Origin: Zizania palustris
Taxonomy: Eukaryota; Streptophyta; Magnoliopsida; Poales; Poaceae
Reading direction: 5' to 3'
DNA: 64,000 nt
Assembly (NCBI GenBank): GCA_019279435.1
Contig: JAAALK010000289.1
Span: 32,183,067 to 32,247,066 of the forward strand
Shown here: piece by piece, positions 45,465-57,274 of the stretch
How the letters are laid out: every line of letters begins with the position of its first letter
How positions within the stretch are numbered: the first letter of the stretch is position 1
Notes under the pieces: model-generated
Told to the model about the DNA's origin: nothing
Databases searched by the model: none
What the model saw: the letters and a program-made list of their open reading frames with translations, nothing else
Made by a program: the position numbers and the translations under genes

Positions 45465-45790
45465 TTGACGACTCCCTGCCGCGGCCCTTCTGCCGCCGAC
45501 GTTACCTCGGTAACTGTCACCGCCGACGTCCCACCGCCACGGACCAGATCACAAAGACTCACCACAGTCCCTCCCAGCACGCCATCAAGGCCCGCGCCAT
45601 CAGGCTTCTCAAGCACAAGTGTATGTACTGCTTGCTATTCTACTCTCTGCATACTACATATACAAGCTGCATGCTAATTGCTGGCAACTGATGAGGATCA
45701 CACCATGAAATGTGCATTGCTTGGTTATCTCCCAGGTAGCGCAAAATGCTATACAATGCAGCATGTTGTACAATCAGACCTAAGATCGCT
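45465..45790 (+). pseudogene. VPS60/CHMP5-like gene fragment (ESCRT-III family), broken
   Basis: On the plus strand 45540-45622 reads DQITKTHHSPSQHAIKARAI and then RLLKHK, close to the conserved segment of plant VPS60 where the family has a K/EQI-R/K-TRPGPAQEA-KARA-RLLKHKRMY pattern. After a ~110-bp intron-like gap ending CTCCCAG (45736), MLYNQT is encoded at 45763-45780, preceded by a partial duplicate of MLYN; the family continues MLYNQTFNLDQ. The sequence diverges after that. Intron retention argues for a genomic copy rather than a processed one. The family assignment is from memory of conserved motifs. Confidence 0.55.
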
Positions 45791-45935
45791 GTAGAGGAAA
45801 AGCGGAAGGGGTGGCGGGACGTCGGCAGTTGCGAAACTACACCGGAGGCAGTGACCGGGGTAGCGTCGACGGCATGGAGTCATTAAGAAATAAACACGGA
45901 AAAAGTACAAGTACCGTTTGGGTATTGGTATTTTA

Positions 45936-46360
45936 GGTGGCGCTTGGTTTAAGGGACGAGAAGGGGTAGGACGGGATGGTTTCGTTTTTTATAGTGTTTG
46001 GTCGGAGACAGATGGGATAGAGTCATCCAACCAAAGAATATTCCTCCAATATTTGAAACGAACTTGTCCCAAAAAGGAGGGACAAGCTCGTCCCACCTCG
46101 TGTGCGAAGGCTCCGGAACGGAGCTAGAGGTTCCGAGACGAAGGCTTTAGAGATGGGCCGAAGGTTTCGAAACGGATCGAAGGTGTTTCGGTGTGGGACG
46201 GAGGTTTCGGGGCGGAGTCTCATTTCTCTCAACCCACTAATCAAACACAAAACTAAGACATCTCATCCCTCGCAACCAAACACGAGATAAAGACGATCTC
46301 ATCCTAAAAAACTATGATAGAACCGTTTTATCCCATCTTGTCTCTGAACCAAACAACACC
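45936..46360. mobile_element. Tourist-like (PIF/Harbinger) MITE, 425 bp
   Basis: Imperfect terminal inverted repeats GGTGGCGCTTGGTTTAAGGG and, inverted, GGTGTTGTTTGGTTCAGAGA are flanked by TTA on both sides (45933-45935 and 46361-46363). It carries no gene. The ORFs over 45918-46290 are within the MITE. Confidence 0.8.
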
Positions 46361-46747
46361 TTAAAAATTTGAAAATGGAGAAAAAAAGCCAAAAAAGCAT
46401 ATTTACTAGTTGCATACGAAGTAAACGATGATTTTACAATTATATTGTGTATATTGTACTGGGTGGCATTTTTATAATATCGATGATACAGAGCGGTGTT
46501 CTTACAATTTTATCTCTGAAATTATAGCTCAATACTTAAACTACTGCTCCAATTCGTACTGTGCCAAATGCATGGTTGCTCATTACAGAAGAAATAACTT
46601 AATGCATGTAGCCTCGATCACTAGATGATCTACGTCCACAAGATCGGGCTTGCTACTCCATTACCAGGAGGTGAGGAGGATCCATGATTTCTTCTAACGC
46701 CCCTCTGGCTCTTCCATGGGCATTGAGGAGACGGAAGCCCTCGGCCG

Positions 46748-49700
46748 TCAAAGCGGCTTCCGGTGAGCCGAGGATGCCATGAGTACGACCATGGCGACGA
46801 CGAACATGAACAGCATGCTCCCCAGAAGCGTGTAAGTCCGCCGCGACGATCTCCGGTACTCGCCGAACAGCACGATCCCCCACACCGTGCTTACCAGCGG
46901 CAACGCCTGGAGAAAGATGTTCAGAATTCAGACAAGGCGCCACACGTTCAGAGTTCAGAGAAATCTGCTTGCATCTGAGATCATCAACATCTCCCTGCCT
47001 GATCAAACACCATGCACTGGTTTTTCCATGAACTGCATATGAACTGTGCAACAAAGATAGGTACCTACCTGGACTGCATCAGCAGCAGCATAGCCGGCAG
47101 CTTGTCCAGCCATGAACTGGAAGGCATTGCCCAGCCCACACACCATGCCTGCAAGGAATGCAAGGTCCCTGCCCTTCCAGTCATTCAGGTAGGCAGTGAG
47201 TGAGGACGTCGGCACGCTGACCATGGGGTGGTAGAGGAACCAGACGTTGAGGACGATGCCGATGGCAAAGCAGGCGAGGGAGAAGTAGAAGAAGGCAGTG
47301 TACACCACCATGTGGGGGACGCCTTCTTTCAGTGTGTGCCACTGGTCGTTGGTGGCCAGGTTGAACGCCGGGGAGAAGAGCGAGTAGCTGACGCCTGCGA
47401 AGCTGACGATCCCGAGGCCGATGAATGTGTTTGATCCAAGGACCTGAGGTTCAGAACATTGTGTCAGATAAAATAATTAAGGCTGAACCGCTGAAGATCT
47501 TGGTTTTTCAGAGCGTGTCAAGTGAATTCTGATGAATACATGTTGGCTGTCATATTAGGATGTTCTATACTAAATTGATATGCCGAAATAAATGATATTT
47601 TTTCTCTTTTCAAAATTGGCTTGAACCTCTGAATTAAGTAAAATGAGCATAATTGTTCATTATATTGACAACTGAATTTTTGATAATGACTTTTCTTGGG
47701 AGTGATAGAAATCTGCCTCCATTGTTGCATTTACTCATTTGAATTTCTGTGGTTGAACCATGCTAATCTCGATTTGGAGTTTCACTGATAATGGTATGAT
47801 TACTGATTAGTATTGCAAGTACCAACTTTGATAGATCTCTTCCCCTCAAGGTCAACTAGGAAATTTGCTGTTCCAGCTTCTAATTTCTCCACAGCCGTTG
47901 CAGCATGTGGTACATCAGGCTTCTCTTCTATACAGTCCTTTGGTTGACCTGTCGATTAAAAGATTAAGAGGTATAATTAATTCTATGCTAGATGATTTTC
48001 AGATTAATAAAATAATGAGTTCATTGATCTGACTAGTACCTTTCTGAAGGAGGGGCTTATTGAGTTCTTCATTAGCAGTACCCCTGTTGTGAATTGAACA
48101 AGTTATAGGTGCAGTTTGCTGCATTTAGGCAGAATTGCAGAAACTGATTTACCACAAGAATGAAAAGAGAAACAAGAATCGTAGGTCACAAGGAACTGAG
48201 GAAGACGGCGGGGGCGTTCTCCTCTTCCCTGCTCGGCGGCAGGGCCTTTTTTTCTCCACCCTTTCTTGCTTGTGCGCTGGCCTGCGACGACGGCACGTGG
48301 CATCAACCGGGGGGACGCGTGGCAGAAACCGGCGGCGGTTCGTGGCAGCTGGGAAGGCGTGCAGCTGCAGCGGCCAGGAAGGCGCGCGCGCGCGGAGGCT
48401 GGAGGAGGTGCTCGACGGCCAGCGACGGCGTGGCGGCATCTAGCGACGCAGGGCCGCAGGGGACGGTGTGCAGCGCTGTGTGACGGCGTGCGGCATCTAG
48501 CGAGGGCACGACGGCGCGCGGCGTTGTCATGATGGCTTGCGGCGACGGCGCGACAGTGCAGCAGTGGGCAGCGGCCTGCAACGAAGATTTGCTGACAATA
48601 GCGCTCATCGGTGACGGCGCAGAGGCGCGCGACGACGGCAGCGGGAGGCATCCAGCGATGGCTTAGGGTGGCCGCGACGAGGGTTTGGTTCTTTGTTGGG
48701 CGATGCGCTACGGAGCGGCGTGGCGCGGGGCGACGCTTTGTCTAGGAGGCGCGCGGTGGCGATGCTTTTGCAGGTAGAGTGACCATTTGGTGGAGCGATA
48801 GGAGAAGGAAACGAGGCCTTGGATGTCCGAAGACTTTTGCGCTTGTTGCCGGTGTTTCCTTCGTAGTTCACGGCGGTGCGCTTGTTGCCGGTGTCCGAAG
48901 ACTTTCTGTTAGAGCTCTAGCATCTCTAGCAGATGTGCTATATCATTCCATATAGTTAAATTTAGGGTATTTGATCTAAAATCCACCTTCCAGCAGATTC
49001 CCTATTCCATCCCCTACCCTATCTCATTCCGGGGAATCTCTCTCCTCCCTCTATCCATACCACATCAGCACCGCCGGGAGAAAGAAAGAAAAAAGAAAGG
49101 AAAAAAAAAGAAAGAAGAGAAGGAAAACAGAAAATAAAAAAGAAAAGAGAAAAAAGAAAAAATTAAAATTAAAAATTAAAAGGAAAATTTATTTTCTTTA
49201 TAATTTTTAAGATGTTTTTGAGATAAGCTATTTAGACTAATTATAGGATATTTATTTATTTATGAAAAAAATAAAAATTCACAACGAAAATATAATTGTT
49301 GAAAATATAACCGTTGTAATTTTTACCGTTGAATGATAATAAAAAATTTATCAATCGTCAATAACAATAATGATCATACATAATAGTATATATGTTAGAG
49401 ATATAGCCGTTGAAAATATAGTCGTTAGAATTTTTATTGTTAGATAATAATAAAATAGAGGATTTAAAAATATAAGGAATGAATTTTAGGGAAGCTGCTG
49501 GAGACCAAAGTTGTATAGGGGTGAAATCTTTTAGGATCATTCCCTATATATGAAGTATAGGGGATGAGTTTTAGGGAGCTGCTGGAGATGCTTGGGCTTG
49601 TTTGGTCGGTACATGGTACATGGCACGGCATTCCGACACAGTTCGTGGCATAGCTCGGTCCGTTGTCTGTATATGGGCTGTGCCGATTTGATATGTCGTG

Positions 49701-52700
49701 TCTGTGCCAAATTGATCGTCACGTGGGCCGTCACGGCCCGGTTAACTAGCCGTGCTTGGGCTGGTCTAGCACGGAAATGACACGACCGTGCCTAGAGATG
49801 GCAATGGGTACCCGAAACCCGAATACCCGATGGGTTTTACCCGATATGAAGGCGGGTATGGAACAATATCTTTACCCACGGGTACGTTAATGGAAGAAAA
49901 CATCTACTCATCGGGTATAACGGGTATGGGTACGGCTACGTACTACCCATACCCGTATACCCATGGGTAATATATACCCGCATCAATAACATATGTCCCA
50001 GGCCTTAAATTACCCAAATCGACAATTTGGCCCAAGGCCCAAGCTCAGAACATGTCTTGTATAAATAGCAAACCCTATAGTCGTAGACATTATTTCCCAA
50101 ATCCTCATCTGGCCGCCGCTCACACCTAGGTCTACTGCAGTCTGCAGTGCACGCTACTTGTTTACCACCTCCAATCCATGGCGGCGACGACCACTGAGAC
50201 CAACAACGACGACGACCGGTGATACTTCTTCATCAGTTCATCTTCATCTTCGTTCGTCATCTTCCTTGTAGGCTTGTAGCTCCGCATCTGCATCTCGCCC
50301 TTTGCTAACCCCCCGCCGTCCCGAAGGGACACCGCTGCCCCTGCGACCGAATGCCGTCCACCGGATCCTGGGAAGAGCAAGAACGCCGGCACCTGCTTCC
50401 CCTCCATCGCTTGCACTTCCCGTCCCTGCAACGGCGCCGGCCAACACCATCACCATTGACCCCAAGAAGAAAGTTCAGGCAAAGCCTGTCAACAACGCTG
50501 CAACAAATCGAAGCACCAGCAGGGTTGCTAGGCTCACAGCAGCCAAAAGTCGCCGGCCTCCCCTGTCCACAACCACGGTGGCTGCTGCACATCAAGCAAG
50601 TCGTCGGTCTCCCTTGTCCCCAACCACAGTGGCTGCTGCACATCAAGGCTCCAATCTCCTGCATTCTCTTGGGTAAGCAATATGTGACACTTATAAATTA
50701 TAATACTTGTTTTATTGCTTGCTAGCTAGAGAAAACCAAATCTATTCCTATTGCCGCTGCAAGTTCAGAAACTTGTCAAGGAATCCTTTTTTGTCACATC
50801 CATTTTTTACTGATATGTAATGCCAAAGAAATTTTAGGACTTTCTAATTGTTTCACTATATGTGCACTGCTAAATTTCAGCTGCTATCCAACTACTATGT
50901 TTCTCATATGTATTATGTAAATTTTGCTTGCTTCTATAGGCTGAGAAAAATGTCTACAGCTAGTGGGAGTGATGGTGCTAGCCAGCAACAATTTTCAGAC
51001 TCACTTCCTATCTCTGGATCACCTAAACTTGAATCTACCAATGACTCAGAGGCAGTGCCAATTGAAATTGATGAAGAAGAAGATGAAGATGCTATGGCTG
51101 GGTCCAAGAGGAAACGTACTTCAGATGTTTGGAAAGAGTTCACAGAAGTGCGGGTTGGAGGCATAGTGCGTGCAAAATGCAACTATTGCTCCAAGAAGCT
51201 TTCAGGAGCCTCAAAGAATGGGACTAATCATCTTCGACTCCATTTGAAGTCTTGTGTGCAAAAGAAGATTAAGTTGCATGGAAAGACAATGGCTCAAGCT
51301 GCTTTGAGGTTTGGTAAAACAGATGTTGGGACTGTTTCAGTTGAGAATTACACCTTTGATCAAGACATTGCTAGACAAAAACTTAGTGCAATGATAGTAC
51401 TACATGAGTACCCCTTAAGTATGGTTGATCATGTAGGATTTCGAAGGTTTGTTGGTGCACTTCAGCCACTTTTCAAGATTGGAACAAGGAACACTATAAG
51501 GTATAAGATCTATGACGTAATTTTGATCACTTATGATGTATTTCCAAATGACAATTGTATTTCCTAATGATCTTATTCTTATTTTAGATCTGATATTATG
51601 GTGCAATATGAGTTAGAGAGGAAGAAAGACATTGAATATATGGCTGGAATTCAATCAAGGGTGACTATAACTACTGACTTATGGACCTCCGACAATCAAA
51701 AAAGAGGTTACATGGCAATCACTGCCCACTTCATTGATGAATCTTGGACCCTTAGAAATATTATAATGAGGTATTTTTCTTATTTTAGATCTAGATGTTT
51801 TCTAATTCTGCATGTATATTATGTTTTGGTTGCTTATGTCTTGTGTATTTCTAATGTAGATTTATTTATGTGCCTTCTCCTCACACTGCTGAAGTCATAG
51901 GTGAAGAATTGTATGAGTCCCTGGTAGAGTGGAATCTTGATGAGAAGATATCCTCGGTTACTCTAGACAACTGTACTACAAATGATGCGGTAATCCCTTT
52001 CCTTGTTAGAAATATTGGAAGGCATAAGTTGTTAAATGATGGGAAACTACTGCACATGCGTTGTTCTGCTCATATCCTTAATTTGGTAGTAAAAGATGGG
52101 TTAGAAGAGTTAAAAGATGCAATCGAGAACATTCGTGATAGTGTAGCTTATTGGACAGCCACACCTAAAAGGATGGAAAAGTTTGAAGAGATAGCTAAGT
52201 TTGTCAAAGTTGAGGCCAAAAAAAAGATAGGACTTGATTGTAGGACTAGGTGGAATTCAACTTTCAACATGCTTATTACTGCATTGCCATACAAGGCTGC
52301 TTTCATTAGAGCAAGTCGTGTAGACAAGCAGTACACTTGTTTGCCATCTGAGTTGGAGTGGAATTTTGCTGAGGATGTCGTGGAGAGGCTTAGGTTGTTC
52401 TATGACATCACTGAATTATTTTCCGGGACTGATTATGTGACAGCTAATATTTACTTCACTAAAATAGCTGAGATTAGAAAAAAAATTAGGCAATGGTCAA
52501 CTTGTGGCAACCCATTGGTAGAAGCCATGTCAGTGAATATGGTAGCCAAGTTTGATAAATATTGGACTGACATTCAAGGGCTAATGGGCATTGCAACTCT
52601 TCTTGATCCTCGTTTCAAGACCACAGTGTTGCATATTTGTTATGAGGACTTGCTTGGTTTGCATAGTGTAGCATGTGAGGAAAAGGTTAGTGAGGTGAAG

Positions 52701-55700
52701 GATTTGCTAGCTGATTTGATGCGTGAGTACCATGTGGAAGAGGATGTGGAGGACAGCCAAACATCAACACCGGCACTAAACAATAATGATGACTACTTAG
52801 CTTCCATTAGTGCACGTGTTGCAAGTAGAAAACCAACAAGCATGGGATTCAAATCTGAGCTTGACCACTATTTGGATGAAGATATGTTGAACATGCATAC
52901 AAAAAACTTTAATGTGTTGGATTGGTGGAAGGTGGCTGGTACTCGATATCCTACTCTGAGGATGATTGCAAGGGATATATATGCTATTCCTGTTACAACT
53001 GTTGCTTCAGAATCAGCTTTCAGCACTGGTGGAAGGGTTCTTAGTGAGCATCGTAGCAGGCTCACTTCCAAGATGTTAGAGGCTCTCATGTGTTCCCAGG
53101 ATTGGATTCGAAACAAGTACAAAGGTATACAAGGTTTATTTGTTGTACATTTTATAGCCCTTTGTTATGTCTATTAACTAATCACACATTTGTTTTGTAG
53201 CTGATGAGAAGACTAAGAAACCTGCAACATTTTGGTCTTGTCTACAGGACATGCAAGAGGGACTTCAAGTTGCTGTCCCTAACTTCTCCTTATATGATAA
53301 TTTGTTCTTTATATTTCTATCAATTCTTTGCTTGGTCGTGTAAATAATGTACTCATGCTAAATATGTTCATGTAGGAGCTTGCCCTTTGAAGCGACGAAA
53401 TCCAAGCCCAAGCTCAAACAACCTAATGCTTGGAGCAACCAAGTTGGCAATGCAAGTGCAGTTCTTTTGTTGTCTACTCATGAACTTTGTAGTTTGGTTA
53501 ACTAGTAATATCTATGTGACAATGTGTCTGTATTCTCTTGTCACACATGGCTGTAACTTTTGAGCTGTGGCATGCTAGCTAAATATGTATGAGTAAAACA
53601 CATAATATTTGTGTGAGGAACTCAACTCTATATGCTACTAGTGGTGAATTGGTGAATTGGACTACTAGTGAATTGGTTACCGGGTGTGGAATACCCACCG
53701 GGTATTATTACCCACTCGGGTACGGGTATGGAAATAGTTTGTTACCCGTGAGCGGGTACGGGTAGTGTATCGGGTAGAATTTAATTTCGCGGGTACGGGT
53801 ATGGAATAGTACTACCCGACGGGTACTTACCCGTTGCCATCTCTAACCGTGCCTGCCTGTTGTGCTGTCCCGCCACTCCCCTGGCCTTGACTGCGTGAGA
53901 AGAAAGAAGGAACAGGGAGAAAAGAGAGAAAAAAAGAAAAAGAAAGAAAAAAGAAGAGTTAAAAAATTTAAAAGAAAAGAAAATTATTTTATATTTAGAA
54001 ATGGATATTTTAAGGATAAAAATATATCATTTTTACTGTAATTTTAAACATAAATATGAATTTAAAAGAAAGAAAACAAAAAGATAAAAGATGAATAAAA
54101 ATAAAAGATGAATATTTTTTGAAATTTAGAGATTTTTTATGATTACTCGTAGCACAATATATATTTTTATTTTTCTTAATATCATGAATTTTTTATTTAA
54201 TTCACTTGTAGTTCATAATTTGACTTGTTTCAATTTAAATTGAACAAATATAATTAATTAACTAAAATAGCTAATTGCCTTAGAAAAATGCCAATTTTTT
54301 CATGTGATAATATACAATATATTTTTTCTATAAAAAATTCAAGTTCAAATGAATATTTAACCGAAGATTTTATTTCAAACATAACATATTCATTCTTTAA
54401 ATTATAATTCGCCCTTGGAAAATCTCTAGCTTTCTTAACATCCTACATGATAATTTTCTCGAAATATTTTTAAATTTTATCATACCATCTACATATCATA
54501 TAATAGCACTATAAAAAATCTCATATTTTTTTATAATTTATTTTATTTTTTAGAATTAAAAACCATTAAGCTCTATATTGCCAATGGAGTGTCACAACCT
54601 AAATTTTTCAAAATTTCATTTTATTTAGTGAGCACGGACTACAAATAGACTAAAAAATATGAATATGATTTTATACAAAGTTTGGTTTATTATTTTATAC
54701 ACTTGCAATTAAAATTTGATTTATTTCAATATAAATCCTAGAAATACACTTAAAACATTAAAAATAGTAAACTGACATAGAAAAATACAAACAATATATA
54801 AGATAATATATGTTGCATTTTGATCATAGAAAAAGTTTCAATGTCAAAATAAGATTTAACCATCAATTTACTTTAAAACTCAGCACATTCCTTCTTAAAA
54901 TCATAATTGTTTTTGAAGAATCTCGAGATTTCTTAACATCATATACGATAATTTTCTCAAAATATTTTAAATTTTTTATCATAACATCTATATACCATAT
55001 GATAATAATATGACATGTCTCATATTTTTCAGACTTCATTTGATTTTTTATAAAATAAAAAACTCTTAAGCTTCACATTGTGGTTGCAACTTAGTTTTTT
55101 TTAAATAGATTTCAATTTTATGGATAATAACTAAAATGTACTCATAAACATGAATATGGTTTTTTAATAATGTTTGGTTCATTATTTTAAGCACTTACAA
55201 TTCAATTTTTACTCGTTTCAATTTAATTCTTAGAAACAATTTTAACAAATTAAAAATAGCAAATGAACTTAGAAAAAATCAAAAAATTCTTCGGTTGAAA
55301 TTAATATGTGTGCGGAGTATGTAACTTTTTTACTACAATTATAAGTAATTTTTTCTCTAATTATAACATCAATTATAGATAGGGGCATGTTGGGCCGTGC
55401 TTGGGCCAGCACGACCATCTAGGGCCACCATGCCTGGGACTAGTTTTTCCAGCTATGTGTTGGCCCGATCCGGCCCACCACGCCAGCCGTGCCGTGTCAA
55501 ACAGACCCAACTAGGCACAGAGGCCCGTCGGGCCGTGTCGTGCGGCCGGCCCAAGTCCCTGCTCTACTTTCAGTTGATCTATTTTACATCGATGAATGGG
55601 ATCCATGGTTAATTATAGCTAATAGTTGTCAGGTCCTCTTTGATATGCCAACCTTGATTGGCTCTGTGTGGACTCTAGTAGTATCTCAGCAAGCAATCAA

Positions 55701-57222
55701 TATGATAGTCGTCTCTTTCTGTTTTCCTTACCTCTCTTTCCTTGGAGCTCTTTTCCTTCTTTGGTCATCTTTCTTCTCGGTCGTGGGGTGTTTTTTTGGG
55801 TCTGGTGATAGTCGTCTCTGGGACGACTTGCGGTCTCAGACTCTCAGTTGTTGATACCATCATGTAGGAGTGGTGTCAGTGGTGAGGTGTTAGCCTATTT
55901 GGGGGCGGCAGGATGTTGCTTGTCTAAGTATTTTTGTTTTTTTCTTGATTACTATCTTCTAGAGTAGTAATCTTGTATTTTACTTCCACTATATCAATAA
56001 ATAGAAACTCGCGAATCACTCAAATGCTCGAAGCAAGAGTGGAGGTTAGAGGAAGAAGGTGAACAGTGCTAGAACACATGCAATGGCAGCAAACGCCCCA
56101 ACGCACATACGCTGGTTCTCTCTATTGCATTGTCCTGAGCAGTACACGAAGAATAAAAAGGCACAGGCTAAATCGTTGGAGCACCCTACTCAATGCCTGA
56201 CCTCCCGGCCATTGAGCGCACGAACACACAACTTCGTTACCTAACTAACTCCATGCGACGCGTGCTGCATCAATCTCCACACAATCTGACTCCACACACA
56301 CACATACTCCCATGACGTACGCACTAAGTTGCAGACTAAATCAAACAAAACACACATGACACATGCATACAGCATACACACGACGCAAAGACACTAAAAC
56401 ATGTATATGTCAAGATTAGTGCTAACATACACTATCTTGTTTGAATTGCTTAAAAAAGAAAAGAAACAAGTGAGTGATACCTATTGGTGTTGCTGTGGTT
56501 GACCATGGCACTGGACAGCTTCTCCTGGTTGTCAGCAGCATTGGAGGAGTGAACTAGGGATCCAAAGCAGGCTGCAATAAGAAAGCATCCGACGCCGGGA
56601 AAAAGAATCTCCGCCTTGTTCATCCGGCCGTCGAGAAAATAGTTCAGTGTTGTCCCTGGGAGAGAAATTTCCAGGTCATGTCATATCTGCCATTTTCAGA
56701 TTATGAACAGTAAGATCGTGCTACAAGTATCAGTTGTACCTATGACAACCTTGATGCTTGAGGCCATGACCTCGGTGACCGAAAGTCCGACGAACGCCCA
56801 CCCGTACTGCGTGGCCAGGGTCCCGAGGCCATTAAAGACGCCGCCCGACATCGCGAACAAGATCGAAGGCCAGTTATCCTGCATTGTTCAACTAAGAATT
56901 TCAGAGTTTTCACTTCAAGAATTTCTGAACTCAAAGACTGATCCATCAAGTTCACTTCCTGGTGACCGACAACATGGCTGCTGACCTGGGTGAGCTGTGT
57001 GAGGAAATTGGGCGTCTCCGGCGTGTCAGGGCCGATCTGACCGAAGGTGAAGGCGATCAGTAGGGCGGCAAGAAAGTTGGTGATGGAGTAGTCCAGGTAG
57101 GTGTGCTGTGGGAGGCGTCCACGGCGCTCCAGCACGGCGAGGACGACCGGCCAGGTGCCCAGGAGCACCAGTGACACTCCCATCAGGGCAATGGCACCGC
57201 CGATGTCCTTCACCAGATACAT
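46748..57222 (-). CDS. UPS: Ureide permease (UPS family), seven exons, with a one-base frameshift in exon 6
   Basis: Exons on the minus strand: 56986-57222, 56740-56878, 56481-56655, 48040-48083, 47827-47948, 47069-47444 and 46748-46906, all with GT-AG introns (intron 5 donor is a weak GTTGGT). After removing one surplus base the total is 417 codons, against about 390 for Arabidopsis UPS proteins. Family features: GTWPVVLAVLERRGRLPQHT and YLDYSITN in exon 1, FVGLSVTEV in exon 2, AEILFPGVGCFLIA in exon 3, PAFNLATNDQWHTL in exon 6 and the C-terminal WGIVLFGEYRRSSRRTYTLL. UPS proteins are multi-pass (about ten-helix) plasma-membrane proton symporters for allantoin and related oxo-heterocycles. 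Translation starts at the ATG 57220-57222. An extra T in GTCAGCTTTCGC (near 47400) shifts exon 6; it may be a real loss-of-function allele or an assembly error. Confidence 0.88.
48170..48905. other. GC-rich block of unknown origin in the permease intron
   Basis: It is rich in GGCGGC/GCGACG runs, with overlapping open frames on both strands up to 182 codons (48103-48651) that look like low-complexity Ala/Arg text. Two direct copies of GCGCTTGTTGCCGGTGT lie near 48838 and 48877. No family is recognised. It could be captured gene sequence carried by an element. Confidence 0.35.
48911..49596. mobile_element. MITE-like element with imperfect terminal inverted repeats
   Basis: The left end GCTCTAGCATCTCTAGCAG and the inverted right end CCCAAGCATCTCCAGCAG match over ~15 bases, with an AT-rich interior. 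A target duplication could not be fixed. The family is uncertain. Confidence 0.4.
49793..53845 (+). mobile_element. Complete hAT transposon with 8-bp TSD, potentially autonomous
   Basis: It is flanked by the exact 8-bp duplication ACCGTGCC (49785-49792 and 53846-53853). The ends TAGAGATGGCAATGGGTA and, inverted, TAGAGATGGCAACGGGTA form an 18-bp terminal repeat with one mismatch. Both ends carry many copies of TACCCG/CGGGTA, as in Ac-like subterminal regions. It contains one transposase gene with no visible defect and lies in the plus orientation, opposite to the permease. Confidence 0.95.
50950..53343 (+). CDS. hAT transposase with BED zinc finger and dimerisation domain
   Basis: Exons 50950-51500, 51588-51770, 51860-53124 and 53201-53343 with GT-AG borders give 714 codons and a single frame. 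An acidic N-terminus with SKRKR is followed by a BED-type zinc finger (C and C in KCNYC, H and H in NHLRLHLKSC). The catalytic core includes TTDLWTSDNQKRGYM, TLDNCTTNDAV and RCSAHILNL. The C-terminal hAT dimerisation domain contains DWWKVAGTRYP and TVASESAFSTGGRVL. The length is typical. An upstream exon (50302-50672) could join in frame at 50939 and extend the N-terminus, but has no ATG of its own. The role is inferred from the family. Confidence 0.93.
54170..55300. repeat. AT-rich tandem repeat of ~500-bp units, about 2.3 copies
   Basis: TTCTTAACATCCTACATGAT at 54433 recurs as TTCTTAACATCATATACGAT at 54931, and a third partial unit starts near 55160. Units are diverged and contain no gene. 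Confidence 0.6.
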
Positions 57223-57274
57223 ATCGCGGTGCTCGTCGGCGGCGCCGGACAACCGGGGACAGAGTTACGTACTT

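Larger units (their letters stand above)
49597..55565. repeat. Older composite repeat around the hAT element
   Basis: 49597-49784 and 55384-55565 are both rich in GGCCGTGC/GCACGGCC motifs, in partly inverted arrangement, and the hAT inserted within the first. They could be the ends of one older transposon. Evidence is motif similarity only; no clean terminal repeat or duplication was found. Confidence 0.3.
48084..56480 (-). other. Intron 3 of the ureide permease gene, 8.4 kb, transposon-filled
   Basis: The donor AATAG/GTATCACTC (56481/56480) and acceptor CAACAG/GGGTACTGC (48084/48083) are clear and keep the frame. It contains a GC-rich block, a MITE-like element, a complete hAT element in the opposite orientation, an AT-rich tandem repeat and unassigned sequence. 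55566-56480 shows no recognisable feature apart from low-complexity text. Confidence 0.85.

Noticed and set aside
48103..48651. 182-codon minus-strand ORF in the permease intron
   Set aside because: Low-complexity Ala/Arg text in a GC-rich block, with overlapping frames on both strands; no domain seen.
57223..57252. Upstream in-frame start for the permease
   Set aside because: The codon at 57252 is TTG, and the family N-terminus begins at the ATG 57220-57222.
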